Positions 1 to 7,548 of a stretch of 21,287 bases of DNA are shown here, one piece after another. Within the stretch, counting starts at the first letter, position 1. Each line of letters starts with the position of its first letter. The notes beneath the pieces were generated by a model. The model was not told the DNA's origin, did no database searches, and saw nothing but the letters and a program-made list of their open reading frames with translations. Location of the stretch: IMG/VR virus record IMGVR_UViG_3300044712_002641, positions 1 to 21,287 of that record. One strand, written 5' to 3'. The translations under genes were made by a program, and so were the position numbers. The stretch is from a virus.

Positions 1-294
1 ATGAAAACACAAGCACAAATGAGAGCACTAGCGAGAGAAGCCTTGAAGCTAGTAAAGAGCAAGGCGCCAGCGATAGTGGACGAGCAGATTCTGGCTCATA
101 TATCCGATGAGGTATCGGAATTCACTGGCGACATCATGGGAAAGCTGACCAATCTTGATGCGGAAAATGAGAAAGCCATCACTATGGCGCATGGCATCAT
201 CCGCGACGGATTGTGGAGTGAAACGATGAACCAGATCAGAAAGACCATGCTCGCTGAAGCAGATATAAGAATTACTAAATTATTCAAAAAATAA
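1..294 (+). CDS. Hypothetical early phage protein, 97 aa
   Basis: I do not recognise this protein. It is 97 residues long, rich in Lys, Glu, Ala and Ile, with no Cys, no signal peptide and no membrane segment, and it reads as a mostly helical soluble protein. It starts with ATG at the first base of the window, so an upstream start cannot be excluded. It lies 76 nt ahead of a Sak4-like ATPase and is probably part of the same early replication/recombination run. A partner role for that ATPase is only a guess from position. Confidence 0.6.
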   Translation: MKTQAQMRALAREALKLVKSKAPAIVDEQILAHISDEVSEFTGDIMGKLTNLDAENEKAITMAHGIIRDGLWSETMNQIRKTMLAEADIRITKLFKK

Positions 295-296
295 AA

Positions 297-356
297 TCTC
301 CCTGCGAGGAGAGATAGGATCTTCAACACATCCATCATCTCAAATACCTCTCGGGA
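297..356 (+). other. Short inverted repeats in the gap before the ATPase gene
   Basis: The 76-nt gap 295-370 contains TCTCC (297-301) facing GGAGA (308-312) across a 6-nt loop. An alternative longer fold pairs TCCC (299-302) with GGGA (353-356) and GAGAG (309-313) with CTCTC (348-352). There is no U-tract and no Shine-Dalgarno sequence before the ATG at 371. Function is unknown. The stems are short, so this is the weakest of the intergenic structures in the window. Confidence 0.3.
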
Positions 357-370
357 AGTCAATAACCAAA

Positions 371-1516
371 ATGAACACACAAAATTTAACAACAGGTAAG
401 CCAAGGGTGCAAGATAACTTCTTCGCATTGATTGGCAACACCAAGCCCTACTTCAAGGCAGCCTTCGAAGGCTTCGCCGGAACGGGTAAGACCTACACAG
501 CAGCGAAAGTTGCCATAGGTCTACATAAGAGAGTCGGATCAAAGAAACCAGTCATCATCTTTGATACCGAAAAGGCGGCTAAGTTCCTCAAATCCATGTT
601 CGCAGCTGAAGGGATCGAAGTACTGGTCCGCGAGTCAAAGTCACTCGCCGACCTAAAGGAAACGATGACCCGCATGAGAGAAGGCGCAAGCGACGTTCTC
701 ATCATCGACTCTATCAGTCATGTCTGGGAGGACTTCCTCAAATCGTATGCCGAGAAAGTTAGACGCACTCGCCTTGAATTTCAAGACTGGGGTGTGATCA
801 AGCCGACATGGAAAACAGAATTCTCCGATGTATTCGTCCGCGATCCCTACCACATCATAATGACAGGTCGTGCCGGTTATGAGTACGAGAACGAGATCAA
901 CAAAGAGACCGGCAAGCGAGAAATCTACAAATCAGGAATAAAGATGAAGGTTGAGGGAGAGACAGCTTATGAGCCTGATCTCCTTGTCCTCATGGAACGC
1001 ATGCAGGAGATGGAAGGAGGCTCAATCAAGAAGGTCACGAGACAAGGCATTGTCATCAAAGACCGATCAACGGTAATCGACGGCAAGGTCTTCGAGAACC
1101 CTGAATTCAAAGACTTTGCACCAGCAATTGACGTGATGCTCGAGGCTCCGGAAAAGCTGGAGACTACGGCCGAACGCGATGCGGGAACACTCTTCCGAAC
1201 CGAGGAAGAAAAGTACGAATGGAAGCAGATGAAGAAGCGCTGGCTCGAGGAGATAGAGAATTATCTCGTCTCCGTTTGGCCGGGACAGTCTGCCGACCAG
1301 AAGAAGCTCAAGATCGACGCTATCAAATATGCCTTCGACACTATGAGCTGGACGGTAGTCGAATCATTGCGACCTGAAGCATTGGAAGCTGGATTCAAGA
1401 GAGTCCAAGACTTCGTGCAGAAGCATATTCAGATACAAGCTGCGGAGGTGAAACAAACAGAACCAAAGGTCGAAAAGCCAGCCAAGAAAACAGAGGCCAA
1501 GGCAAAAACAAAATAG
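371..1516 (+). CDS. RecA-like AAA ATPase, Sak4-type recombination protein
   Basis: A P-loop ATPase of 381 aa. Walker A is GFAGTGKT at residues 34-41 and Walker B is DVLIID at 108-113, followed by SISHVWEDF. This resembles the RecA-core phage proteins of the Sak4 / AAA_24 type, which promote single-strand annealing or strand exchange during phage recombination in the host cytoplasm (family knowledge). Residues 1-250 form the ATPase core. The last ~30 residues are a Lys/Ala/Glu-rich tail ending in repeated K-A-K. It lies upstream of the replication initiator, a usual place for such a gene. The ATG at 371 lacks a Shine-Dalgarno sequence, and its stop codon abuts the strong stem of the 1515-1621 structure. 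The exact biochemical activity (annealase partner or recombinase) is inferred. Confidence 0.75.
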   Translation: MNTQNLTTGKPRVQDNFFALIGNTKPYFKAAFEGFAGTGKTYTAAKVAIGLHKRVGSKKPVIIFDTEKAAKFLKSMFAAEGIEVLVRESKSLADLKETMTRMREGASDVLIIDSISHVWEDFLKSYAEKVRRTRLEFQDWGVIKPTWKTEFSDVFVRDPYHIIMTGRAGYEYENEINKETGKREIYKSGIKMKVEGETAYEPDLLVLMERMQEMEGGSIKKVTRQGIVIKDRSTVIDGKVFENPEFKDFAPAIDVMLEAPEKLETTAERDAGTLFRTEEEKYEWKQMKKRWLEEIENYLVSVWPGQSADQKKLKIDAIKYAFDTMSWTVVESLRPEALEAGFKRVQDFVQKHIQIQAAEVKQTEPKVEKPAKKTEAKAKTK

Positions 1517-1621
1517 AGAGAAAGCGCTGACTTTGGCCGCTGACTCAGTCCTCGCCGCAGCGGCACGAGGATTGAGATCAGAAGGCCAAGGGAAGATAAC
1601 GCCTACCGGCGCTTTCTTTCT
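1515..1621 (+). ncRNA. Long structured RNA or hairpin element, candidate ncRNA
   Basis: Nested complementary segments fill almost the whole gap between the ATPase and the initiator. Outer stem: 1515-1527 with 1609-1621, 13 bp including a G-U pair (1518-1618). Middle stem: 1531-1538 with 1584-1591, 8 bp including a U-G pair. Inner stem: 1544-1554 with 1566-1576, 11 bp including a G-U pair, extended by TGA/TCA (1541-1543 with 1578-1580) around a bulged A. The apex is CCG/CGG with a CAG triloop (1558-1560). One asymmetric internal loop has 17 nt on the 3' side (1592-1608). Wobble pairs in all three stems suggest function as RNA rather than a DNA cruciform. There is no proper U-tract, so a plain terminator is unlikely. 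No Rfam family was recognised by eye. Confidence 0.55.
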
Positions 1622-1629
1622 TCATCAAA

Positions 1630-2196
1630 ATGGAAGAACACAAAAAATACAATTTAATACCGAATAGCACCCAGTTACCAAATATTCTTCTCGACAAGAT
1701 TATTCCCCTTATTCCTGAAGCTGAAGCACGATGCTTAATTTACATATGCCGTCGCACCTTTGGTTTTCAAAAGGAATCAGATCGCATTAGCTTTTCGCAA
1801 TTTATGGAAGGGATCAAGGACCGGAGAGGAGTAGTTCTTGATTATGGCACTGGATTGTCACGCCAGTCGGTCTCTCAGGGGCTCAAAAATCTGGTCCGTG
1901 CAGGGGTAGTCATTTCAATCAAAAACAGCAAAGGGAATTTCTATAAAATTAATCTTGAAATGGCTGTGGATAAAGTAGTCAATCTAGTAGACCAGTCTAG
2001 AAAATTGACCAAAAGTGGTCTAAAGAATAGACCAAAATCGGTCTACCTAGTAGACACACAAAACCAAGGAAACAAAGAGAAACCAAGTATTAGAGGTTCG
2101 ACAGATCCACCTGTGGATAACCGCCCTGAGTTTTTGAGACTCAGGGCAGATCTCACCGATAAACTTTTAATAAAAAATACTAATCAAAAATCATGA
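1630..2196 (+). CDS. Phage replication initiator, Rep-O-like winged-helix protein
   Basis: The 188-aa product begins with a winged-helix DNA-binding region at about residues 5-115. It includes a pattern typical of phage O-type and DnaD-like initiators: an acidic helix with EAEARCLIYICRRTFGF, then a recognition segment LSRQSVSQGLKNLVRAGVV. Such proteins bind origin iterons and recruit the helicase machinery (family knowledge). A Lys/Arg/Asp-rich linker at about residues 115-145 (VDQSRKLT ... VDTQ) is encoded by a cluster of palindromic TAGACC repeats, so the origin probably lies inside the gene, as in lambda O. The C-terminal tail is short and shows no helicase domain. The stop overlaps the next start as ATGA. 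There is no Shine-Dalgarno sequence. The family call is good; direct iteron binding is inference. Confidence 0.7.
   Translation: MEEHKKYNLIPNSTQLPNILLDKIIPLIPEAEARCLIYICRRTFGFQKESDRISFSQFMEGIKDRRGVVLDYGTGLSRQSVSQGLKNLVRAGVVISIKNSKGNFYKINLEMAVDKVVNLVDQSRKLTKSGLKNRPKSVYLVDTQNQGNKEKPSIRGSTDPPVDNRPEFLRLRADLTDKLLIKNTNQKS
1984..2055 (+). repeat. Iteron-like palindrome cluster within the initiator gene, putative origin
   Basis: Seven half-sites related to TAGACCA or its complement TGGTCTA lie in 72 bp: TAGACCA 1988-1994, GTCTA 1995-1999, TTGACCA 2005-2011, TGGTCTA 2016-2022, TAGACCA 2028-2034, CGGTCTA 2039-2045 and TAGAC 2051-2055. The 9-mer CTAGTAGAC occurs at both ends (1984-1992 and 2047-2055). 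Alternate half-sites face each other, giving three inverted pairs. The flanks are A/T-rich. The arrangement resembles lambdoid origins embedded in the O gene. Binding by the encoded protein has not been shown. Confidence 0.55.
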
Positions 2197-2606
2197 AGCA
2201 ATTCTCATTCACCATAGAAGGTAACCAGGTTGATCGTCTTGGAAATGCCATACCAAAGATCAGAAAGACATACCGACAGCAATGGACACCAGAAGCCCAG
2301 AGATATACAGCATGGAAGGGATACGTACAAGAAGCATTTCTTCGGTCACTTGTAGATATAGATTTCAAAGTTCACATAAGATTTCAGCGTCTAGTAAAGA
2401 AGCCGATAAAACTTGCTGAGGGTGAAAAAGCTGTAATGGATATCCGCATTTTCTGGAAGGACGAGACACACGGCGATCCTGAAAATATATTCGGCTCAAT
2501 TGCAGATGCACTTTTCCACAACGACAAATACCTCGATGGTTCATTCAAAAGTGAACTCGCAAAAGATGGTAAGGGTCGAGTAGAAATAATTATCAATATA
2601 AATTAA
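2193..2606 (+). CDS. RusA-like Holliday junction resolvase/endonuclease
   Basis: A 137-aa protein with the RusA-type acidic core at residues 94-111: GDPENIF, then IADALF, then HND. This matches the family pattern D-x-[DE]-N-(x)n-D-A-L-(x)n-D, in which the aspartates coordinate Mg2+ to cut four-way DNA junctions. Likely ligands are D95, E97 or N98, D105 and D111. The size is close to the usual ~120-140 aa. It overlaps the initiator by 4 nt (ATGA) and the following gene starts immediately after its stop, so the three are probably translationally coupled. The expected role is resolving recombination or replication intermediates before packaging. The second acidic position is Glu rather than Asp, a mild departure from E. 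coli RusA. Confidence 0.75.
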   Translation: MKQFSFTIEGNQVDRLGNAIPKIRKTYRQQWTPEAQRYTAWKGYVQEAFLRSLVDIDFKVHIRFQRLVKKPIKLAEGEKAVMDIRIFWKDETHGDPENIFGSIADALFHNDKYLDGSFKSELAKDGKGRVEIIININ

Positions 2607-2990
2607 ATGACAATGACATCAGAACAAACAAAAGTAATCAAAGATAAATTTATTCAGGAACTCAATGAACAGATTTGGCGCAAAAAAATGAACATCGCCT
2701 TTGACCTCAGTAAAATCCCAGATATCGAAAAACTCCGTGACGACAGATTCAAGGAACTTGATGGTCTCAATGCCGATCTAAAGCTCATTGATCCTTCTGA
2801 CACCACAAAGCAGAGTCGAGTAAAGAGAAAGGATTTAGAAAAGAAAATAGCATTAGCCGAAGACTTCACCTTGAAGTGTGATGAGACAATCGTGGTTATT
2901 AGAGACAATACAAATAAGGAAAATGAAAAGGTCGATCAATTACTCGCAAGAATTAAATTTGCCGAAAATTATGGAATCGACAAAAATTAA
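2607..2990 (+). CDS. Hypothetical helical/coiled-coil protein, 127 aa
   Basis: Not recognised. The 127-aa sequence is strongly charged (Lys, Glu, Asp), with long heptad-like runs around residues 35-90 that suggest a coiled coil. No catalytic motif, Cys pair, signal peptide or membrane segment is visible. It starts at the base after the RusA-like stop, with a second in-frame ATG two codons later (MTMTSE), so either could be used. Its 3' end overlaps the methyltransferase start at 2971 by 20 nt. Position suggests an early accessory protein. Confidence 0.6.
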   Translation: MTMTSEQTKVIKDKFIQELNEQIWRKKMNIAFDLSKIPDIEKLRDDRFKELDGLNADLKLIDPSDTTKQSRVKRKDLEKKIALAEDFTLKCDETIVVIRDNTNKENEKVDQLLARIKFAENYGIDKN

Positions 2991-4254
2991 AATCACTGAA
3001 TTAAGACGTGCTGAGTATAACCCACGTATCATGCCTGAAAATGAAATGTCAGCACTCAAGACAAGTATCAAGACCTTCGGCTTTGTCGAATCGATCGTTG
3101 TGAATACTCACATCTGTGACCAATGTGGTGACCGAAAATGGGTACTGGTAGGAGGTCATCAGCGAACTACAGCCGTAGAGGGGCTTGTAGCCCAAGGTGA
3201 GCCTATAAGGGGCATAGAAACCAAGGACGGAGTCACCCTTATTCCAGCTAATCTGGTGGATCTGCACCTTCCAGAAGAAAAGCTTCTCAATCTCGCTCTC
3301 AATAAAATCAAGGGAAAATGGGACGAGAAAAAACTCTTTGAAATTATTGTGGAGCTTAAGGAATCACCATCAATTCCCGCTTCAGGATTCAGAGATGATG
3401 AAATCAGTCGGATACTAGATCAGACACTTGATGATGAGGAAGAAGATGAAGGAGATGATGATGAATTAAATAAAGAACCAATATCGAAGCTTGGAGAAAT
3501 CTATGAATTAGGGTCCCATAAGCTTATCTGTGGCGACTCAACAGATCCCGAGGTCTATAAAAAACTTCTCGGGGATGAAAGAGCTGATATGGTTTTTACT
3601 GATCCGCCATACAATGTGAACTATAAAAGTAGAGGAAATAAACTAAAAGAGGAGGGTAATGAATCAATCAAAAATGACAACATGGATGATAATCAATTCC
3701 GAGCATTCATTGATTCCGCTTTCTATGCATTATTTATTAGTACAAAAGAAGGTGCATCATTTTACATCTGCTCTGGTTGGAGCTCGTATCCACAATTTCT
3801 CCAGAGCATGTTTCAAAATGGTTTCCAGCATTCCGGAGTGATCATCTGGGTGAAGAACGTGCCGAGTATGGGATGGAATGATTATCGCTACAAGCATGAA
3901 TGGATAGCTCGTGCAAAGAAGCCTGATCCAAAAACTGCACAAAGTATCATTTACGGTTGGAAAGAAGGTACTCACAAGTTTTATGGTGACAATGAATACG
4001 ATGTCTGGGAGATGCCAAGAAAGGCAGTTGCCCACTATCTCCATCCGACAGAGAAACCAGACTGGCTTGCAATGAGAGCGCTTCGCAATTCCACAAAAAG
4101 AAATGACATTGTTCTCGATCCCTTCGGTGGGTCCGGCAGCACCATGGCTGCAGCAGAAAAGGTCGGCCGACGGGCATATATGATCGAACTAGATCCGAAG
4201 TTTTGCGATGTTATACGCAATAGATGGGAGAGAATTAATAAAATAAAGCAATGA
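2971..4254 (+). CDS. ParB-like nuclease domain fused to N6-adenine/N4-cytosine DNA methyltransferase
   Basis: 427 aa. Residues 5-150 form a ParB/Srx-type domain with the signature GGHQR at 61-65. A small CxxC (C49, C52) sits just before it. An acidic linker (~155-180) leads to an amino-methyltransferase domain with catalytic motif IV DPPY at 211-214 and the SAM-binding FxGxG-type motif DPFGGSGS at 383-390. This order (IV before I) indicates the beta class. Such ParB-MTase fusions are common in phages and probably protect phage DNA from host restriction; no restriction nuclease is nearby. An upstream in-frame ATG at 2878 lies deep inside the preceding gene and adds non-homologous residues, so I chose the ATG at 2971 (context AAAATTATGG). 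It overlaps the C5 methyltransferase start as ATGA at 4251-4254. Confidence 0.85.
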   Translation: MESTKIKITELRRAEYNPRIMPENEMSALKTSIKTFGFVESIVVNTHICDQCGDRKWVLVGGHQRTTAVEGLVAQGEPIRGIETKDGVTLIPANLVDLHLPEEKLLNLALNKIKGKWDEKKLFEIIVELKESPSIPASGFRDDEISRILDQTLDDEEEDEGDDDELNKEPISKLGEIYELGSHKLICGDSTDPEVYKKLLGDERADMVFTDPPYNVNYKSRGNKLKEEGNESIKNDNMDDNQFRAFIDSAFYALFISTKEGASFYICSGWSSYPQFLQSMFQNGFQHSGVIIWVKNVPSMGWNDYRYKHEWIARAKKPDPKTAQSIIYGWKEGTHKFYGDNEYDVWEMPRKAVAHYLHPTEKPDWLAMRALRNSTKRNDIVLDPFGGSGSTMAAAEKVGRRAYMIELDPKFCDVIRNRWERINKIKQ

Positions 4255-5378
4255 GATACTTCAGTCTCTTCTCAGGGATCGGAGGCTTCGAACTCGGCAT
4301 ACACAACGCATATGTGGAAACAGTTAACAGAAAGAAGAACAGAGAAAGCAAAGCGGCTTCGAAGACTCGGGGTGGTAAAGGATACAAGAAGTCTGAAAAA
4401 GCTGGTCCCGAGAGAGGACAATCTTGCAAACACCATCACTGCGACGGCTTACGACAAGAATCGCTTGCTTGCGTGGGTTACTCCGAGATCGATAAACACG
4501 CAATCAGAATTTATGAAAAATATTTCAAGCACACAAATTATGGAGACATCAGAAAAATCAAATCAAGAAATCTACCCGGTTTCGACCTACTCATTGGAGG
4601 TTTTCCTTGCCAATCTTTCTCTATTGCCGGCAAGAGAAAGGGCTTTGAAGACACTCGAGGGACATTGTTCTTTGAGATTGCTCGCATTGTCGCTGCCAAA
4701 AGACCACGGCTTCTACTCCTTGAGAATGTTAAGGGGCTTCTCTCTCACGAGAAGGGGCGCACCTTCGGCATTATCCTCCGCACACTGGATGGTCTTGGGT
4801 ATGACCTCCAATGGCAGGTGCTTAACAGCAAGAATTTCGGAGTACCTCAGAACAGAGAGCGCGTCTTCATTGTCGGACATCTTAGAGGAACGCCCAGACC
4901 GGAAGTATTTCCTCTCGCCCAAAACGCAAGCGAGGATATTATCCTACCAACCATCACGACACGTGTTACCGCAGACTCGAACGGAACTTATGTTGGTAAA
5001 AGACCGTCACATAAGGACCTGAAGTATATCGGCGCAGTCATGAGCGAAAAGAACAAAAAATGGCTTGATGATGGCAAACAACTCAGTCGAAACTTTCCAC
5101 AGGGCAGTCGAATCTATGATGCAAAAGGCATAGCCACAACTCTAGCGAGTCAGGCTGGGGGATTGGGAGCAAAGACGGGATTGTATGCGGTCAAAGGGCT
5201 ACAGAAAATTCGTCGCCTAACGCCTATGGAATGTGAGAGATTGCAAGGATTTCCTGATAGTTGGACTGAAGGGGCAAGCGACACTCAAAGATACAAGTGC
5301 TTAGGTAATGCGGTGACGGTAAACGTCGTTCAGGCAATCGTAGAAAAGCTAGTATTTGCAAGGGTCAAATTAAAATAG
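4251..5378 (+). CDS. C5-cytosine DNA methyltransferase with out-of-frame insertion after motif I
   Basis: 375 aa containing all major m5C-MTase motifs: motif I FSLFSGIGGFELG at residues 4-16, the GYSEIDK block after residue 74, motif IV GFPCQS with catalytic Cys120, motif VI ENV (158-160), motif VIII QNRER (200-204), a target-recognition region (~220-320), motif IX around LTPMECERLQGFP, and motif X with GNAV from residue 352. It transfers a methyl group from SAM to cytosine C5, most likely as anti-restriction protection. Oddly, about 52 residues (21-72) separate motif I from the second strand. This insert is Lys/Arg/Gly-rich with a CKHHHC string and looks like an out-of-frame reading; see findings. 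Whether the enzyme is active with this insert is uncertain. Confidence 0.85.
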   Translation: MRYFSLFSGIGGFELGIHNAYVETVNRKKNRESKAASKTRGGKGYKKSEKAGPERGQSCKHHHCDGLRQESLACVGYSEIDKHAIRIYEKYFKHTNYGDIRKIKSRNLPGFDLLIGGFPCQSFSIAGKRKGFEDTRGTLFFEIARIVAAKRPRLLLLENVKGLLSHEKGRTFGIILRTLDGLGYDLQWQVLNSKNFGVPQNRERVFIVGHLRGTPRPEVFPLAQNASEDIILPTITTRVTADSNGTYVGKRPSHKDLKYIGAVMSEKNKKWLDDGKQLSRNFPQGSRIYDAKGIATTLASQAGGLGAKTGLYAVKGLQKIRRLTPMECERLQGFPDSWTEGASDTQRYKCLGNAVTVNVVQAIVEKLVFARVKLK

Positions 5379-5395
5379 ATACACAAAGATACACA
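5378..5395 (+). repeat. Tandem 8-bp direct repeat GATACACA before terS
   Basis: GATACACA occurs at 5378-5385 and again at 5388-5395, a spacing of 10 bp or about one helical turn. The pair sits directly on the start of the putative small terminase gene. TerS proteins often bind sites in or near their own gene, so this could be part of a packaging site. The repeat is short and could be chance. Confidence 0.2.
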
Positions 5396-5970
5396 TGCCA
5401 AAGATTCTCAAACCGGCGGAAGAAAAAATAATGCGGGCGGTGCGAGACGCCATCGTCATCGACCCCCTTATTTCTCTGCGTTCGCTTCAAGATGCGCTTG
5501 AGAAAAAGGGTCTACGAATTGCCAATCTTCACTACCTTTCAAGAATAATTTGGAAGATTAATGGAGACTTGGCACGGCAGGTGGATCGGCAGCAGATGTC
5601 TGGTCGCATTGCACAGCTTAAGGAACGTCAAAGGATTGTTGTTGATAGGCTGGTCCGCATCGCCTTCTACACCGACGATTTGAAAAAGGAGGGTATGCCC
5701 CCACCAAGTTACAAGGACCAGATCGCAGCACTCAACTCCATCATCAAACTCGACCTTGCAATACTCGGAGCCGAAATGGATGCAGGTATCTTTGAGCGAC
5801 ACATTGGAAAGATAGCACTTGAGGCTCGCTCAAGACCTCTCGAACCTGAACAGAAACAGAGAATGTTTGATGCCCTCGTAAATTGGGGAATTATTCCAAA
5901 AGAAGATGCAGAAACAAATAACACTAACAATGGATCCAACCCAACCACTGCAATCGTGGTGGCAAAATAG
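5395..5970 (+). CDS. Putative terminase small subunit (DNA recognition)
   Basis: 191 aa, directly upstream of and overlapping the large terminase. The N-terminal ~60 residues form a helical region consistent with a helix-turn-helix (SLRSLQDALEKKGLRIANLH), followed by a long helical, basic middle (residues 65-140) that would suit oligomerisation. The C-terminus is Asn/Thr-rich and unstructured-looking. TerS binds the packaging site on concatemeric DNA and regulates TerL. The call rests mainly on position and overall build, because TerS sequences diverge quickly. No Shine-Dalgarno sequence precedes the ATG; the leader carries a repeated GATACACA. Confidence 0.55.
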   Translation: MPKILKPAEEKIMRAVRDAIVIDPLISLRSLQDALEKKGLRIANLHYLSRIIWKINGDLARQVDRQQMSGRIAQLKERQRIVVDRLVRIAFYTDDLKKEGMPPPSYKDQIAALNSIIKLDLAILGAEMDAGIFERHIGKIALEARSRPLEPEQKQRMFDALVNWGIIPKEDAETNNTNNGSNPTTAIVVAK

Positions 5971-7369
5971 AAGTTTTCTTGATGACCATGAGATGCGCCG
6001 CAAGATGGCGCGTACGCTCAAAGGCTTTTGTTTAATCTATCTTCCGCATTATTTAACCATAGCCCCCGCCGACTTCCATGATGAGCTTCTTACAGCACTA
6101 GGAGATCATAGAGAAAAAATGATCGAGATCTTGGGATTTCGCGGAAGTGCAAAATCGACCTTTGGATCCCTGGCTCTGCCACTATGGGCTGCACTTGAAC
6201 ATCCCGACCTGTATCCCTTCATCCTACCTATCGCTGATACGGGACTTCAGTCGGCTATCAATATTGCAAATATCAAAGAGGAGCTTGAGAATAATGCGCT
6301 TATCATGCAGGACTATGGAGAGATCCAAGGAAAGTTTGGTGAGGACTTTACTCTTGAAAGTGAGGAAGAGTGGCAGGCAAAAAATATGCTTCTCTCCAAT
6401 GGTGTTCGTATTCTTGCCCGATCGAGAGGACAGAAAGTCAGAGGTCTTCGTCATAGACAAAATAGACCGAGTCTCGTGATTATCGATGACCCTGAAGATC
6501 TGGAGTGGGTTCGTACAAAAGAAAACAGGGATAAAACGGAAAGGTGGTTGAGAGGAGAAATTATTCCTGCGATAGATGAAGCTCAAGGAAGACTTGTGGT
6601 CATCGGAAACCAACTCCACACCGATGCACTCATGGCACGGTTGAGTAGATATAAATCATTCAAGCATCTTGAGTATGCTCTCATTAAAGATGAAAAAATA
6701 AGATGGTCCGCAAAATATCCTACTAAGCAAGCGCTCGATGATCAGCGCGATAAGGTGGGAGCAACCGCATGGCAAAGGGAGTATCTTCTCAAGATCGTTC
6801 CTGAAGAAGGTGCCGATATCAAAGAGGAGTGGATTCAGTATTACGATACCGAACCTCCTGAACTGCAAACTGGACTCTCTGGGACGGGCGTGGATCTTGC
6901 TATCAGTAAAAAAGAAACTGCCGACTATACTGCAATGGTATCCGGTACCTCGTTTGTAAAGGATGGCACACCAAAAATATACATTAAGCCAAACCCTATC
7001 AACGCTCGCCTCTCATTCCATGAGACTATTGAGACGACAAAAGCGAAAGCGGTAGCTAATCCCTTCTCAATGTTTTTCGTTGAGAGTGTTGCATATCAGA
7101 AGGCAGCAATAGAAGAAATGGAACGTGCATTCTTGCCGGTAATTGCCATGACAGCAGGGTCTGATAAAAGAGCTCGTCTTCGAGCGGTAGCTGTGTACAT
7201 TCAAAACGGTACCGTGGTATTTCCAATAAATGGTTGTGAAGATCTTATTATTCAACTTCTTGGATTCGGGGTAGAAGAACACGACGACCTCGTCGATGCG
7301 CTCGTGTATCTCATTCTTGGCTTGGTGCAGCAGGGAATGCAAAATCCTGAAGTAATCGGACTTATATGA
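5906..7369 (+). CDS. terL: Terminase large subunit (packaging ATPase and nuclease)
   Basis: 487 aa with both terminase domains. ATPase: Walker A GFRGSAKST (77-85) and Walker B VIIDD (191-195), followed by PEDLE. RNase-H-like nuclease: first acidic residue in GVDLAIS (D330), second in FVES (E393), and a third cluster in HDDLVDAL (D460, D461, D464). It drives ATP-dependent DNA translocation into proheads and cuts concatemers at headful or cos sites. The start is uncertain: the ATG at 5906 overlaps the TerS gene by 65 nt, and an in-frame ATG at 5930 (MDPTQPLQSWWQ) is a good alternative. Neither has a Shine-Dalgarno sequence. The 3' end overlaps the next small gene as ATGA. Confidence 0.9.
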   Translation: MQKQITLTMDPTQPLQSWWQNRSFLDDHEMRRKMARTLKGFCLIYLPHYLTIAPADFHDELLTALGDHREKMIEILGFRGSAKSTFGSLALPLWAALEHPDLYPFILPIADTGLQSAINIANIKEELENNALIMQDYGEIQGKFGEDFTLESEEEWQAKNMLLSNGVRILARSRGQKVRGLRHRQNRPSLVIIDDPEDLEWVRTKENRDKTERWLRGEIIPAIDEAQGRLVVIGNQLHTDALMARLSRYKSFKHLEYALIKDEKIRWSAKYPTKQALDDQRDKVGATAWQREYLLKIVPEEGADIKEEWIQYYDTEPPELQTGLSGTGVDLAISKKETADYTAMVSGTSFVKDGTPKIYIKPNPINARLSFHETIETTKAKAVANPFSMFFVESVAYQKAAIEEMERAFLPVIAMTAGSDKRARLRAVAVYIQNGTVVFPINGCEDLIIQLLGFGVEEHDDLVDALVYLILGLVQQGMQNPEVIGLI

Positions 7370-7548
7370 TACCTACTCGAATACTTAAAGAAATAACAAA
7401 AGAATGGCAGGATATTATGGATCTTGCAGATAAAATTCCATATGGTCAGATTGTTCTAAGAGTTAATGAAAAAAAAGTCACTCTAGTAGAATATACAGTC
7501 CAGAAAAAGCCGACCGATCCGAATGATTTTGAGGTAAATGGACTATAA
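7366..7548 (+). CDS. Small hypothetical protein, DUF2292-like
   Basis: 60 aa starting on an ATGA overlap with terL. The middle reads IPYGQIVLRVNEKKVTLVEYTVQK, a short beta-hairpin pattern. It resembles the small DUF2292-type proteins (YGxIxIxVxxGKVxxIE), whose function is unknown. The match is by eye over about 25 residues and is tentative. Translational coupling to terL suggests similar expression timing. Confidence 0.55.
   Translation: MIPTRILKEITKEWQDIMDLADKIPYGQIVLRVNEKKVTLVEYTVQKKPTDPNDFEVNGL

Noticed and set aside
1515-1621. Integron attC site or insertion-sequence end
   Set aside because: It is a long imperfect hairpin, but no matched core sites (RYYYAAC/GTTRRRY) flank it, there is no integrase or transposase, and no target duplication is evident.
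1515-1621. Simple rho-independent terminator
   Set aside because: The stem ends in TTTCTTTCTTC within the pairing arm and no U-run follows; it is also too elaborate for a terminator alone.
2878-2970. Upstream ATG extension of the ParB-methyltransferase
   Set aside because: It lies inside the preceding gene in another frame and adds sequence that does not fit the ParB domain start; the ATG at 2971 fits both context and family.
4312-5022. A 236-codon + strand frame inside the C5 methyltransferase as a separate gene
   Set aside because: Only its first ~52 codons look protein-like; the rest lies out of frame under conserved methyltransferase motifs. I treat it as a relic fragment, not an expressed gene.
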